Positions 1 to 7,194 are shown, counted from the stretch's first letter. The stretch is 64,000 nt of DNA from UBA6168 sp964508135 (GCA_964508135.1 CAZDSU010000015.1:1-64000); one strand, 5' to 3'. The notes: generated by a model not told the origin, from the sequence alone. Numbers and translations are program-made.

Positions 1-137
1 TGTCATTGGTGCTTTTTTTTTAACACAAATCTACATCAAATTGAAGCCGCACCCTCTGAATGTTATGCGCAGGGGGAGGATGCGAACTTTTCCTAGTTTT
101 ACACATCTTTTTACCGATAATCAAAAAGCAAGACTCA

Positions 138-653
138 ATGGCAATGATTGCACTGGAAGGAATTCATTTTTATGCTTACCACGGTTTTTACGAAGAGGAG
201 CAGGTAATTGGCAACGACTATGTAGTGGATGTCTATATTGACACGGTTTTTACCAAAGCAGCGGTGGACGACGACCTGTACCATACCATCAACTACGAGA
301 CCGTTTACCTGATTTGCGAGGCTGCCATGCGCAAGAACTCCAAGTTGCTGGAGGCTGTGGCCAACCGCATTGCGCTCGGTATCAAGCACCAGTTCAAATT
401 CATCAAGGAATTAAAAGTACGGGTAAAAAAGCTGAACCCGCCTCTCGGCGGCAGGGTGGATGCAGCATTCGTGGAGGTGGACGGTGACTTTTCGAAGCGA
501 TGCGCCCGTTGTGACAAACCCCTGCTTTGCTACGGTGACCATACTTGCTGGTGCATGGACACCCAGCTCTTCAAGAAAACCCTCGAACAGATCAAGGGAC
601 AGTACGGCGACCGTTGCCTGTGCAAGGACTGTCTAGCGTTTTATGCCAGTTGA
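138..653 (+). CDS. folB: Dihydroneopterin aldolase (FolB) with C-terminal cysteine-rich CWC-type domain
   Basis: FolB converts 7,8-dihydroneopterin to 6-hydroxymethyl-dihydropterin in cytoplasmic folate synthesis. The first ~118 residues are a complete FolB domain: an ALEGIHFYAYHGFYEEEQ start, the INYETVY segment, and KLNPPLGG near the end. After residue 118 comes a ~50-residue tail with eight cysteines, including CARCDKPLLC, the CWC triplet and a final CLCKDCL, resembling the short Cys_rich_CWC family that probably binds zinc. The ATG at 138 was chosen over the in-frame ATG at 60 because FolB proteins start just before the conserved ALEGI strand and the upstream 26 residues look like nothing known. 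171 residues; plain FolB is about 120. The next gene starts about 100 nt downstream on the same strand. FolB assignment is firm; the role of the tail is unknown. Confidence 0.9.
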   Translation: MAMIALEGIHFYAYHGFYEEEQVIGNDYVVDVYIDTVFTKAAVDDDLYHTINYETVYLICEAAMRKNSKLLEAVANRIALGIKHQFKFIKELKVRVKKLNPPLGGRVDAAFVEVDGDFSKRCARCDKPLLCYGDHTCWCMDTQLFKKTLEQIKGQYGDRCLCKDCLAFYAS

Positions 654-751
654 CGGGCGGAGCGCTCAACAATAACGTTTCTATAAGGTGCCTTCCTTCA
701 GAATTTTCGTTCAATTCTGGTGACATAATTTTTTCATTTAAAATAAAAACA

Positions 752-1465
752 ATGATTAAGAAAGCTTTGCTCGTACTCCTTTGTTTTCAGCTTGTTTCGT
801 GTGACCCCGCAGCCCTGCAAAGGACACTGGATGCGCTCGGCAGTACCGAACTCACTTCTGGGGAAGTCTCCTCTGGCCTAAAGGAAGCGCTTGAGATAGG
901 TATTGGCAAAGGCTCAGAAGTGCTTTCTGTAAGGGATGGCTTTTACAAAAGCGCCTATAAGATTTTGCTGCCACCCGAAGCACAAAAAGTGGCCAATAAG
1001 CTGCGCAACGTGCCCGGCTTCACAAATGTGGAGGAAAGAATATTGGAAAAAATCAACCGTGGCGCTGAAGATGCTGCAAAAAAGGCAAAGCCGATTTTCG
1101 TAAGTGCCATCCGGCAGATGTCTTTCTCGGATGCGATGAACATCCTGATGGGCGAGCAAAACGCCGCAACGACCTACCTGAACCGAACCACCTCCGATGC
1201 ACTTTACAAGGAATTTAACCCGGTCATTGTACAGTCGCTGGACAAGTTCGATGCTCGAAAGTACTGGAGCGATGCGGTGAGTGCCTATAATAAGATTCCC
1301 TTTGTGGAAAAAGCCAATCCAGACTTGGATGACTATGTGACGAAGCAGGCGCTGATTGGACTGTTCAGCATGGTGGAAAAGGAAGAACTAAACATCCGAA
1401 CCAATATTGCGGCTCGAACCACCGACTTGCTCAAGAAAGTCTTTGCAAGGCAGGACAAGAAGTAA
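752..1465 (+). CDS. DUF4197 family lipoprotein
   Basis: Predicted lipoprotein of 237 residues. The N-terminus MIKKALLVLLCFQLVSC is a short signal peptide with a lipobox (LVSC), so the mature protein should be anchored to a membrane by its cysteine. The body has the features of DUF4197: a GLKEALEIGIGKG motif near the start, KILLPPEAQKV, a helical middle (SDAMNILMGEQNAATTYL) and the VTKQALIGLF-EKEELNIR end. No enzymatic function is known for the family. The ATG at 752 is preferred to the longer open frame because it puts the signal peptide at the N-terminus. It is convergent with tatA, with a palindrome between them acting as a likely shared terminator. Confidence 0.85.
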   Translation: MIKKALLVLLCFQLVSCDPAALQRTLDALGSTELTSGEVSSGLKEALEIGIGKGSEVLSVRDGFYKSAYKILLPPEAQKVANKLRNVPGFTNVEERILEKINRGAEDAAKKAKPIFVSAIRQMSFSDAMNILMGEQNAATTYLNRTTSDALYKEFNPVIVQSLDKFDARKYWSDAVSAYNKIPFVEKANPDLDDYVTKQALIGLFSMVEKEELNIRTNIAARTTDLLKKVFARQDKK

Positions 1466-1475
1466 AAAAAGTAAG

Positions 1476-1537
1476 CAGTTCGGCAATTGGCAGTCAGGAC
1501 CAGGGAAAGCAGCACATGACTGTCAAATGCCGAACTG
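1476..1537. repeat. Intergenic palindrome / bidirectional terminator candidate
   Basis: Two 20-nt arms, 1476-1495 and 1518-1537, are inverted copies of each other with two mismatches (left arm begins CAGTTCGGCAATTGGCAG). It lies between the convergent DUF4197 and tatA genes. Similar GTTGGCAGTTGGCAG strings occur near 41205, 58045 and 63433, so this belongs to a dispersed palindrome class. A T-rich run follows on the + strand (CTTTTTAC). Confidence 0.65.
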
Positions 1538-1546
1538 TCGAACTTT

Positions 1547-1777
1547 TTACTCAGCGGCTCTTTTTTCTTCAATCTTCCGCTTGTCATACTCCCGCATACC
1601 ATCCTTTAACTCCTCTTCTACGGAGTTGCGGGCATTGTTGAATTCTCTGATACCCTTGCCTACGCCCCGCATCAGCTCAGGAATTTTCTTGCCACCGAAC
1701 AATAGCAGCACAACTCCCAAGATGATGAGCAATTCCGTCATGTTCAGGTTTTGAATGAACAGAAAAGTATAAGTCAT
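1547..1777 (-). CDS. tatA: Twin-arginine translocase subunit TatA/TatE
   Basis: 76-residue component of the Tat system, which moves folded proteins across the inner membrane. It has one N-terminal membrane helix (LLIILGVVLLLFGGKKIPEL), the FGG hinge, the amphipathic helix MRGVGKGIREFNNARN, and a charged C-terminal tail (DGMREYDKRKIEEKR). The length is typical of TatA. The start at 1777 (MTYTFLF) was chosen because the family starts a few residues before the membrane helix; the open frame continues upstream with no similarity. TatB and TatC are not in this window. A putative Tat substrate (RRDFLK signal) is at 44441-45730. Confidence 0.9.
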   Translation of the reverse strand: MTYTFLFIQNLNMTELLIILGVVLLLFGGKKIPELMRGVGKGIREFNNARNSVEEELKDGMREYDKRKIEEKRAAE

Positions 1778-2187
1778 GATAAATTTTTTTTTGAATTGTG
1801 GTTTCGAGCTTGTATCGAAAATTGGCAACGATTCCCCAAAACACGCAATTCGGTTATCAAGCAATTCCAAATCAAGACAAAAGTAAGATAATTCAGCATC
1901 ACAGAATGTATTCACTGTATTAAGATTGCCCAAACAGTCCAACATTCAATCGTTTACGATTTAGTGCCGAGAAGACGAAACTGCGAGCAGAAAAATTCTC
2001 CTGTTGGTGCCTTAACTTCAAAGTTTAGGATGAATTCGGGTGTTTGTATCTTAATCTTTCAAAAATTATTGAAATTTATAGCCAATGAATTAATTTCATA
2101 ATTAATTTATAATCAATTAATTATGAAATTTATAATTATTAATTCAAAAATCTTTTAAAAAATACTTCCTTTTGTTTAATTATTTTG
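1778..2187. other. Gene-free AT-rich stretch
   Basis: About 410 bases between the divergent tatA and sigma factor genes, very AT-rich from 2040 to 2180, with many TTAATTATAATT-like strings. No open frame with protein-like composition was seen. It probably holds the upstream control region of the sigma factor gene; the core promoter is listed separately. Confidence 0.5.
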
Positions 2188-2218
2188 TTGAAGATGTTGA
2201 ACGATATACTTACCTTTG
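2188..2218 (+). promoter_or_regulatory. Bacteroidota-type promoter of the ECF sigma factor gene
   Basis: TTG at 2188-2190 and TACCTTTG at 2211-2218 are separated by 20 nt, matching the Bacteroidota primary sigma consensus TTG-N17-20-TAnnTTTG. The start codon of the sigma gene is 40 nt downstream, giving a leader of about 33 nt. Confidence 0.65.
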
Positions 2219-2258
2219 TTTCGAATTTTAAATCAACCTAACTTAAATAGTAAATATA

Positions 2259-2792
2259 ATGTCAACATTCGAGTTCAACAACAGGTTTTTCGAACTTTCC
2301 CCAATTCTCAATGCGTTCGCCTACAACTTGACTCAGAATACGGATGACGCAAAGGACTTGTACCAAGAAACAGCCTTTCGGGCTATGTCGAACCGTGATA
2401 AATTCATGCCTGACACCAACCTCAAGGCATGGGCGTTTACTATCATGAAGAACATTTTCATCAACAACTATCGCAAAAAGGTCAAGGCCAATACCATCAT
2501 GGATTCTACCGATAATCTTTACTATTTGAATTCGGGCGGTAGGCAGGAGGAGAATGGTGGCGATACCAACATACTGATTAAGGAGCTTAAAGACTTGATT
2601 GAGAAGCTGGATGATAGCATCAAGGCACCGTTTCTGATGCACTACCAAGGATTCAAGTACCAGGAAATCGCCGACCACTTCAAACTGCCATTGGGCACCA
2701 TCAAAAGCCGCATTTTCTTTGCTCGTCGGGAGCTAAAGGAGCAAATCAAAAAGCGATACCGCTATGTCGAGGAAATGTTGATTCGGGCATAG
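2259..2792 (+). CDS. ECF-type RNA polymerase sigma factor
   Basis: 177-residue sigma-70 family protein of the extracytoplasmic-function size. Region 2 is residues ~10-85, with AKDLYQETAFRAMSNRDKF and LKAWAFTIMKNIFINNYRK, the helices that bind core polymerase and the -10 DNA. Region 4 is residues ~115-165, with a helix-turn-helix: GFKYQEIADHFKLPLGTIKSRIFFARRELK. The linker (residues 86-110) is low in similarity. No anti-sigma factor gene is next to it, so it is an orphan whose control cannot be read from context. It has its own promoter and is followed by a strong terminator, so it is a single-gene transcript. Confidence 0.9.
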   Translation: MSTFEFNNRFFELSPILNAFAYNLTQNTDDAKDLYQETAFRAMSNRDKFMPDTNLKAWAFTIMKNIFINNYRKKVKANTIMDSTDNLYYLNSGGRQEENGGDTNILIKELKDLIEKLDDSIKAPFLMHYQGFKYQEIADHFKLPLGTIKSRIFFARRELKEQIKKRYRYVEEMLIRA

Positions 2793-2823
2793 GCAAGAGG
2801 TGCTTCGGCTAACAAATACGAAA

Positions 2824-2869
2824 GAGGGCTTCGAGAACGTTCAAAACGTATTCGAAGCCCCCTTTTTCT
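2824..2869 (+). terminator. Rho-independent terminator after the sigma factor gene
   Basis: AGGGCTTCGA pairs with TCGAAGCCCCC around a ~20-nt loop, followed by TTTTTCTTT. It starts 31 nt after the stop codon. Confidence 0.85.
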
Positions 2870-3108
2870 TTGGGGGTTGAACCGAAAAAAGGTCTTTTTC
2901 AAAAATTCACTACTTTATTGTCAAGGGTTGAAGAAAATAAAATCAAAAAAAAACTTCACAAAATCAATTTTTAAGAATCAAATATTTCACATTAGCTCTC
3001 AGATATGCCACGAATAAAATGATTATATTGTTGATTTTCAATAAAATACAAATAATTTATTATTGATAAATTTAAAAATATTCCCCTCACAAAGCCCTAA
3101 AAATGTCC

Positions 3109-3139
3109 TTGCTGGTAGGGTTTTCCTGTCGCACATTTG
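3109..3139 (+). promoter_or_regulatory. Promoter candidate for a non-coding transcript
   Basis: TTG at 3109-3111 and CACATTTG at 3132-3139 are 20 nt apart; seven of the eight -7 positions fit TAnnTTTG (with N free). No open frame follows; the hairpin-rich region does. Confidence 0.45.
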
Positions 3140-3246
3140 TATCGTGATTAATGAATAACACAGAGGCGGACGAAAAACAGTGAAGATTGAAAAAGTGGAT
3201 GAGAGCAAAAAAGCTGGTTAACGAACCGGCCAACAGTTTTGAAAAT

Positions 3247-3268
3247 GTTCATGGGATTATAATTTGTT
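3247..3268 (+). repeat. GTTCATGGGAT motif, copy 1
   Basis: Begins GTTCATGGGATTAT and continues AATTTGTT. A TTG lies at 3239-3241 and a TATAAT at 3258-3263. It is followed within 5 nt by the hairpin 3272-3313. Confidence 0.75.
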
Positions 3269-3271
3269 AAT

Positions 3272-3313
3272 AGCCAGTCGTCCCGATGGTTTCCGTCGGG
3301 ACGGGCTGTTTTT
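3272..3313 (+). terminator. Hairpin with T run after motif copy 1
   Basis: GTCCCGA pairs with TCGGGAC and the outer AGCC with GGCT; TTTTT follows. Typical intrinsic terminator shape. Confidence 0.7.
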
Positions 3314-3354
3314 CAAACCAAGTTTTCAAAACACATTGACATCAAATTGATTAT

Positions 3355-3376
3355 GTTCATGGGATTATAATTTGTT
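3355..3376 (+). repeat. GTTCATGGGAT motif, copy 2
   Basis: Identical to copy 1 over 22 nt, 108 nt downstream. The preceding TTG is at the same distance as in copy 1. It is followed by the CCCCCTCG/CGAGGGGG hairpin at 3381-3412. Confidence 0.75.
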
Positions 3377-3504
3377 GGTAGTATGCCCCCTCGAACAACG
3401 AGGGGGTAATACTAACTTTTCCAGCAAGATTGTACCCAACTAAAGATACGCATCAGCCTAAAGCAAAAAAAGGCCGACTAAAAGTAGCCGGCCCTATCAA
3501 ATTC

Positions 3505-3520
3505 GTTCATGGGATACTAA
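3505..3520 (+). repeat. GTTCATGGGAT motif, copy 3 (degenerate)
   Basis: GTTCATGGGATACTAA; only the first 12 nt match fully. It lies inside a 13-bp inverted repeat (3450-3462 and 3578-3590) and just after the GGCCGACTA hairpin at 3472-3493. Confidence 0.6.
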
Positions 3521-3662
3521 CTCTAATGCAGAATTCGCAAAAAAATAGGATAAAAATCTTTCTTCTCTTTCAAAAATTTTAGGCTGATGCAAAAATGCCT
3601 CAGGATTTCAAAACGAGCAAATCATAGCTCAAAATCCTGAAAAAGAATTCGTTTTTGGATAT

Positions 3663-3677
3663 GTTCATGGGATTATT
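3663..3677 (+). repeat. GTTCATGGGAT motif, copy 4
   Basis: GTTCATGGGATTATT, preceded by TTGGATAT at the same spacing as copies 1 and 2. It is followed by the terminator hairpin at 3681-3713. Confidence 0.7.
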
Positions 3678-3680
3678 CTT

Positions 3681-3713
3681 AAAAGCCGTGTCAAAGGACA
3701 CGGCTTTTTTTTT
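3681..3713 (+). terminator. Terminator hairpin that is the intron insertion site
   Basis: AAAAGCCGTGTC and GACACGGCTTTT form a perfect stem around AAAG, followed by a T run that ends at the first base of the group II intron. Confidence 0.85.
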
Positions 3714-5663
3714 GTGCGCTACGCATACCATATAACCAGAGGGTTTAAGTCCCTTACGAGCCTGCCAATGGGAATCGTTAGTCAAGAGCAAGGGTGTCCA
3801 CCGTGAGGTGGAATCTGAAGGAAGCTGGCGACAAAACTGTGACCAAACGAACAGGAACATGATACAAGGCTTACACCGTGGGTTAGGGGGCATTGGACTG
3901 CGAAGCCCGAAGATTGGACGTAAAGCGGTGGTAGTAAATCATGTTGGTTACAGGGGAGGCTGTATGAGTTTACCGTAGGAGGTCTGGCCATGCAAGCGGA
4001 GGCGACGACAAGCGAACCGGCATAGCAAAGCCCACGACCAGAAGTCAGCAGAGGCCATAGTAGCGTGGAAGCCCCTGTAATGGGGGTGGAGCGAAGGGCC
4101 GAATCCTTGGAGGTGAGGAGTTTTTCTTCAGAGAAGTAAAAGCCAATGGAAAAGGGTAGAAAACGGTTGGACGGCCAGATGAACCCTGCGGGACAGGGAT
4201 AATGTGCTGCGGGCAACGACCTGTTCGCTGCGGGAGTACCCGTATGGTACGAAAAGAGCGGAAAGGTAAACCCTGCGTGGCTTTCTTCATGCGAAGAAGA
4301 ACGCAGTCACACGACCAACTTACTGGAAGGCATAGCGTCTTACAGCAATTTGGAAAGCGCCTACAAACAGGTACGGAAGAACGGCGGCAGCGCCGGGGTT
4401 GACGGGATGGGCGTGAAGGAGTTCAAGGCGTGGTTCATCCAAAACTGGAAAGGGCTGCAAGAGGAGCTGCTCACGGGCAGCTATTCCCCCCAGCAGGTAA
4501 AAGGGGTGGAAATACCCAAGCCAAACGGGGGAGTACGCCAACTGGGCATACCGACCGTAAGGGACCGGGTAGTACAGCAAGCCATCAACCAAGTATTGCA
4601 GCGCATGTACGACCCGTCATTTTCCCCGCACGGTTACGGATTCAGGCCCGGACGCAGCGCACACCATGCATTGAAGCGGTGTTGTGAGGCAGTGAAAGGG
4701 GGCAAGGGCAGGGTAGTGGACATTTACTTGGAGAAATTCTTCGACAAGGTCAACCACCAGCGCCTGCTATGGCTATTGGGGACGAGGATAGGCGACGAGC
4801 GCCTTCTCCACCTGATAGGCAAGATACTGAAAACGGACATACTGAAAGGCGGGCTTGTGGAGCAACGGGTACAAGGGACGCCGCAGGGCAGCCCCCTCAG
4901 CCCGCTGCTGTCAAACATCGTGTTGGACGAACTGGACCAGGAACTAAGCCGCCGGGGCCTGTCCTATGTCCGTTATGCAGATGATTTACAGATATTCGTC
5001 AGCAGCGGGAAAGCCGCCACACGGGTACTGGAAAGCATAACAGGGTTCATAGAAGACAAGATGAAACTAAAAGTGAACCGGGAAAAGAGCGGGACAAGAC
5101 CCTGCCACGAGGTAAACTTCTTAGGCCACAGCCTGCTGCGGGGAGGGAAATTGGGACTCAGCCCGAAGAGCGAGGCACGCCTGAAGGAAAAGCTCAAGCA
5201 GATGACCCAAAGAAACAGGGGCGTAAGCTTTGGGCAAATCCTGAAGGAGTTGAAAATCACGCTTCACGGCTGGCTGCTCTACTTCCGCTATGCTCAAATG
5301 AAAAGCAAGCTGGCAAAAATCGAAGGGTGGCTGCGCAGGCGGCTCAAATGTTTCAGGCTGAAACAATGCAAAAGAGCCATCGGCATCGTAAGGTTCCTGA
5401 TGAAATTGGGAGTAGAAAAGACCCTGAGCTGGCGCACAGCGTTGAGCGGCAAGGGCTGGTGGCGTCTGTCCAACAGTCCTGCCTTGAGCATGGGCATGAA
5501 CAACAAGTGGTTCATCGGACAGGGCTATTACAGCCTCGCCGAAAACTACTAAGCTGTTCACCGTAATCCACTCTAAGGAAACCGCCGTACACGTAAGTAC
5601 ATACGGTGGTGTGAGAGGACGACAAAGATGAGTTGCGAAACTTATCTTTGTCTCCTACTCAAT
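3714..5663 (+). mobile_element. Group II intron, bacterial class C
   Basis: A self-splicing retroelement of about 1.95 kb. The 5' end GTGCGCTACGC matches the group II GUGYG boundary. The 3' part has a domain V-like stem (about 5581-5610, with ACCGCCGTAC opposite TACGGTGGT) and a domain VI-like stem (about 5615-5655, ACAAAGATGAG opposite CTTATCTTTGT) ending in CCTACTCAAT. The 3' boundary is uncertain by a few bases. The intron sits exactly after the T run of an intrinsic terminator, the known target preference of class C introns. It encodes one reverse transcriptase/maturase with no endonuclease domain, as in class C. The motif A aspartate of that protein is changed, so retrohoming is doubtful. 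Confidence 0.88.
4350..5552 (+). CDS. ltrA: Group II intron reverse transcriptase/maturase (motif A Asp replaced by Tyr)
   Basis: Intron-encoded protein with a reverse transcriptase domain (residues ~1-245) and a maturase/X domain (~265-350). Visible blocks: NGGSAGVDGM, RQLGIPTVRDRVVQQAI, HGYGFRPGRSAHHAL, GTPQGSPLSPLLSN, YVRYADDLQIFV (catalytic YADD, intact) and FLGHSLL. The motif A block reads VVDIYLEKFFDKVNH, where the family has DIDLEKFFD: the metal-binding Asp is Tyr at residue 126 (TAC at 4725-4727). No other lesion was seen. The start is uncertain: TTG 4350 is the first canonical start codon in the frame's conserved part, but the frame stays open upstream and encodes a family-like NLLEGIASYSNLESAYKQV start, so translation probably begins earlier. 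Likely able to bind its intron RNA but not to copy it. Confidence 0.88.
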   Translation: MESAYKQVRKNGGSAGVDGMGVKEFKAWFIQNWKGLQEELLTGSYSPQQVKGVEIPKPNGGVRQLGIPTVRDRVVQQAINQVLQRMYDPSFSPHGYGFRPGRSAHHALKRCCEAVKGGKGRVVDIYLEKFFDKVNHQRLLWLLGTRIGDERLLHLIGKILKTDILKGGLVEQRVQGTPQGSPLSPLLSNIVLDELDQELSRRGLSYVRYADDLQIFVSSGKAATRVLESITGFIEDKMKLKVNREKSGTRPCHEVNFLGHSLLRGGKLGLSPKSEARLKEKLKQMTQRNRGVSFGQILKELKITLHGWLLYFRYAQMKSKLAKIEGWLRRRLKCFRLKQCKRAIGIVRFLMKLGVEKTLSWRTALSGKGWWRLSNSPALSMGMNNKWFIGQGYYSLAENY

Positions 5664-5762
5664 TTGGTATAATGGTCAAAAATAGTTGGTAAAACCATTG
5701 TAACTTATTGATTATGAACGAGTTTCAGTAGCAATATTGAAACTCGTTTGAATTTTATTTCT

Positions 5763-6864
5763 ATGTCAAAAAAAAATCCTGTTGGGCATGTGGCAGTTTT
5801 GAGGTTATCCGATGGGGTCTTCAGAGGTTGTTTAAATTTCAGCTTACGGCGAAAAAGCACCCCTTTTCCAATGATACTGCGTTGAAAAATTGGTTACATA
5901 GCCCCACTATGCTCCCAATTTTCCGCCTTGTCTCATTGAAAAATTGGCACTTTTTCACTCGAAACCCGAAAATTAAACAACCTCTCAAAGCGGCAAGCAA
6001 CGGTTTCGCTGCAAGAATTGTGGCATATTTTTCACTAGGCAAAACAAGCCCGCCAAGCAAAAGAACCAGTTCGTCTGGTTTGAAAAATGGGTCGTTGAAC
6101 GGCAAACCTTGAGGCTCTTGGCCAGGGACAGCGGCCACGGCCTATACAGTATCAAGCGGCTGTTTTGGGGCTGCCTCGCCCGGGCGCCGACCTTCCAAAT
6201 CTAGCCGAAGCAGTGCGCTCACCTCACGGCCTGTGCCTCGTCCTGTACTACGACAGCGATTCGAGGTACACACAGCGCTACCGTTTTTCGCACAAGGAGG
6301 ACTACCGGGAAATGAGGGAAGACCTCGAAAACCTTTGCAGGATGAAGGCCGGCGTGGAGAGCATCACCTGCGACGGGCACCGCTCGTTGCTGCGTGCCGT
6401 GCGCAGGGTGTACCCTGGAGCCATCCTCCAGCGGTGCGTCGTGCACGTCCACCGGCAGGTGTGCACTTGGCAGGGGAAGAAGCCCAAGTCGTTGGTTTCC
6501 ATTGAGTTGAAGGAGATTGTCCACCAGCTTCCCCGGATAGAAACGCACAACGACAGGCTGGCGTGGCAGCGTGGCTTGAACGATTGGCTGGAGAGGGACC
6601 GGGACTTCGTTTACGAGAAGACGTTGAACGTGGAGACCGGGAAGAAGTGGTACACCCACAAGCAGCTGCACCAGAGCGCCTCGCTCATATTGGGCGCCAT
6701 GCCCAACCTTTTCCACTACCTGGACAATGCCAAGGTGCCCAAAACGACCAACGGGCTGGAGTCGTTCTTTGGCCACCTGAAGGACAACCTGAGCATCCAC
6801 AGGGGAACACAGGCGGCAGTTCATCCGGTGGTGGCTCCACCTAAAGAACACCCGCAGGGCATGA
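5763..6864 (+). pseudogene. Transposase remnant (zinc-ribbon, MULE/Mutator-like DDE type)
   Basis: Broken transposase gene. The N-terminus encodes a zinc ribbon (CWACGS ... RFRCKNCGIFF) and is split by a 161-bp miniature element at 5824-5984. Joining across it restores EVIRWGLQSGKQRFRC. Upstream, the ATG at 5763 is one base out of frame across a run of nine A, so there is also an indel. After LARAPTFQI a stop and a frame change occur near 6201, with apparent loss of the segment expected to carry the first catalytic Asp. The middle (6231-6800) is well kept: HGLCLVLYYDSD, SITCDGHRSLLRAVRRVYPGA, QRCVVHVHRQV, and TTNGLESFFGHLKDNLSIHRG. A last frameshift near 6805 precedes a family-like HRRQFIRWWLHLKNTRRA end at 6864. 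Family placement is tentative. Confidence 0.8.
5824..5984. mobile_element. 161-bp miniature inverted-repeat element, copy 1
   Basis: Terminal inverted repeats begin GAGGTTGTTTAA and end TTAAACAACCTC. Flanked by a 3-bp direct repeat, TCA (5821-5823 and 5985-5987). Removing the element and one TCA restores the transposase reading frame, which confirms the borders. Internal marks at offsets from the first base: ATACTG at 50, CACTAT at 81, CTTGTCT at 103. The CACTAT loop is closed by the stem GAAAAATTGG/CCAATTTTC. Confidence 0.88.
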
Positions 6865-6907
6865 GTTTTTTTAGCCAATTGGGATGCCAGTACAATGTCC
6901 AAAAAAA

Positions 6908-6932
6908 GAGGCAGTGGGATTAACACTGCCTC
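6908..6932. terminator. Hairpin near the right end of the insertion sequence
   Basis: GAGGCAGTG pairs with CACTGCCTC around seven bases, preceded by seven A. It could stop transcription on the - strand (T run after the stem) and is probably part of the element. Confidence 0.55.
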
Positions 6933-7134
6933 TCGGACTTTGTCCTGTGTATCCACAAACCTTATTGCTGGCAGGTTGCTCTCCAGCAGAGCCTGCTTCC
7001 TCTTTGGGTTTGCGGTGGGGAATTTAAGTCGCTTTTGAAACTTAACCACCAACTATTTTTGAACTCATTACCACAACTAACCACCTACGAAATAGGGGCT
7101 AAGTCTTTTGCCAAAAAGTACATACCCAAAACAC

Positions 7135-7168
7135 GAAAGGGAGCGGCATTCGATTGCCACTCCCTTTT
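7135..7168 (-). terminator. Terminator of hsp20
   Basis: AAAGGGAG-GGCA pairs with TGCC-CTCCCTTTT. Read on the - strand it follows the hsp20 stop codon by ~27 nt; on the + strand it ends in TTTTCTG, so it may work both ways. Confidence 0.7.
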
Positions 7169-7194
7169 CTGTAAGAAAAACTTAAGCTAAATCA

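Larger units (their letters stand above)
2870..3713. other. Gene-free, hairpin-rich region (possible non-coding RNA locus)
   Basis: No convincing coding sequence. The first part (2880-3100) is AT-rich. From ~3109 there is a promoter-like element, then four copies of a GTTCATGGGAT motif and at least five strong hairpins (3272-3313, 3381-3412, 3472-3493, 3601-3639, 3681-3713), plus a 13-bp inverted repeat (3450-3462 with 3578-3590) that would loop out the third copy. The first and last hairpins end in T runs and look like terminators. The group II intron starts directly after the last one. Confidence 0.6.
5676..7062 (+). mobile_element. Decayed insertion sequence with 15-bp terminal inverted repeats
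   Basis: TCAAAAATAGTTGGT at 5676-5690 is repeated in perfect inverted form at 7048-7062. Between them is a broken zinc-ribbon transposase gene. The total is 1387 bp; without the nested miniature element and its duplicated TCA it would be ~1.2 kb. A hairpin at 5717-5748 (ACGAGTTTCA with TGAAACTCGT) lies inside the left end. No clear target duplication is seen at the borders. The left end is only ~12 nt from the group II intron. Confidence 0.75.

Noticed and set aside
3247..3677. CRISPR array
   Set aside because: Four short repeats with unequal spacing (108, 150 and 158 nt), diverged third copy, no cas genes; not a CRISPR.
3739..3752. tRNA T-arm-like string GGGTTTAAGTCCC
   Set aside because: It is part of the group II intron 5' domain; no cloverleaf can be built around it.
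4202..4402. Short frame overlapping the intron protein start
   Set aside because: Different frame inside the intron with no similarity to anything; the conserved protein lies in the frame of 4350-5552.
6219..7052. 277-residue - strand frame over the insertion sequence
   Set aside because: Antisense to the clearly recognisable transposase segments.
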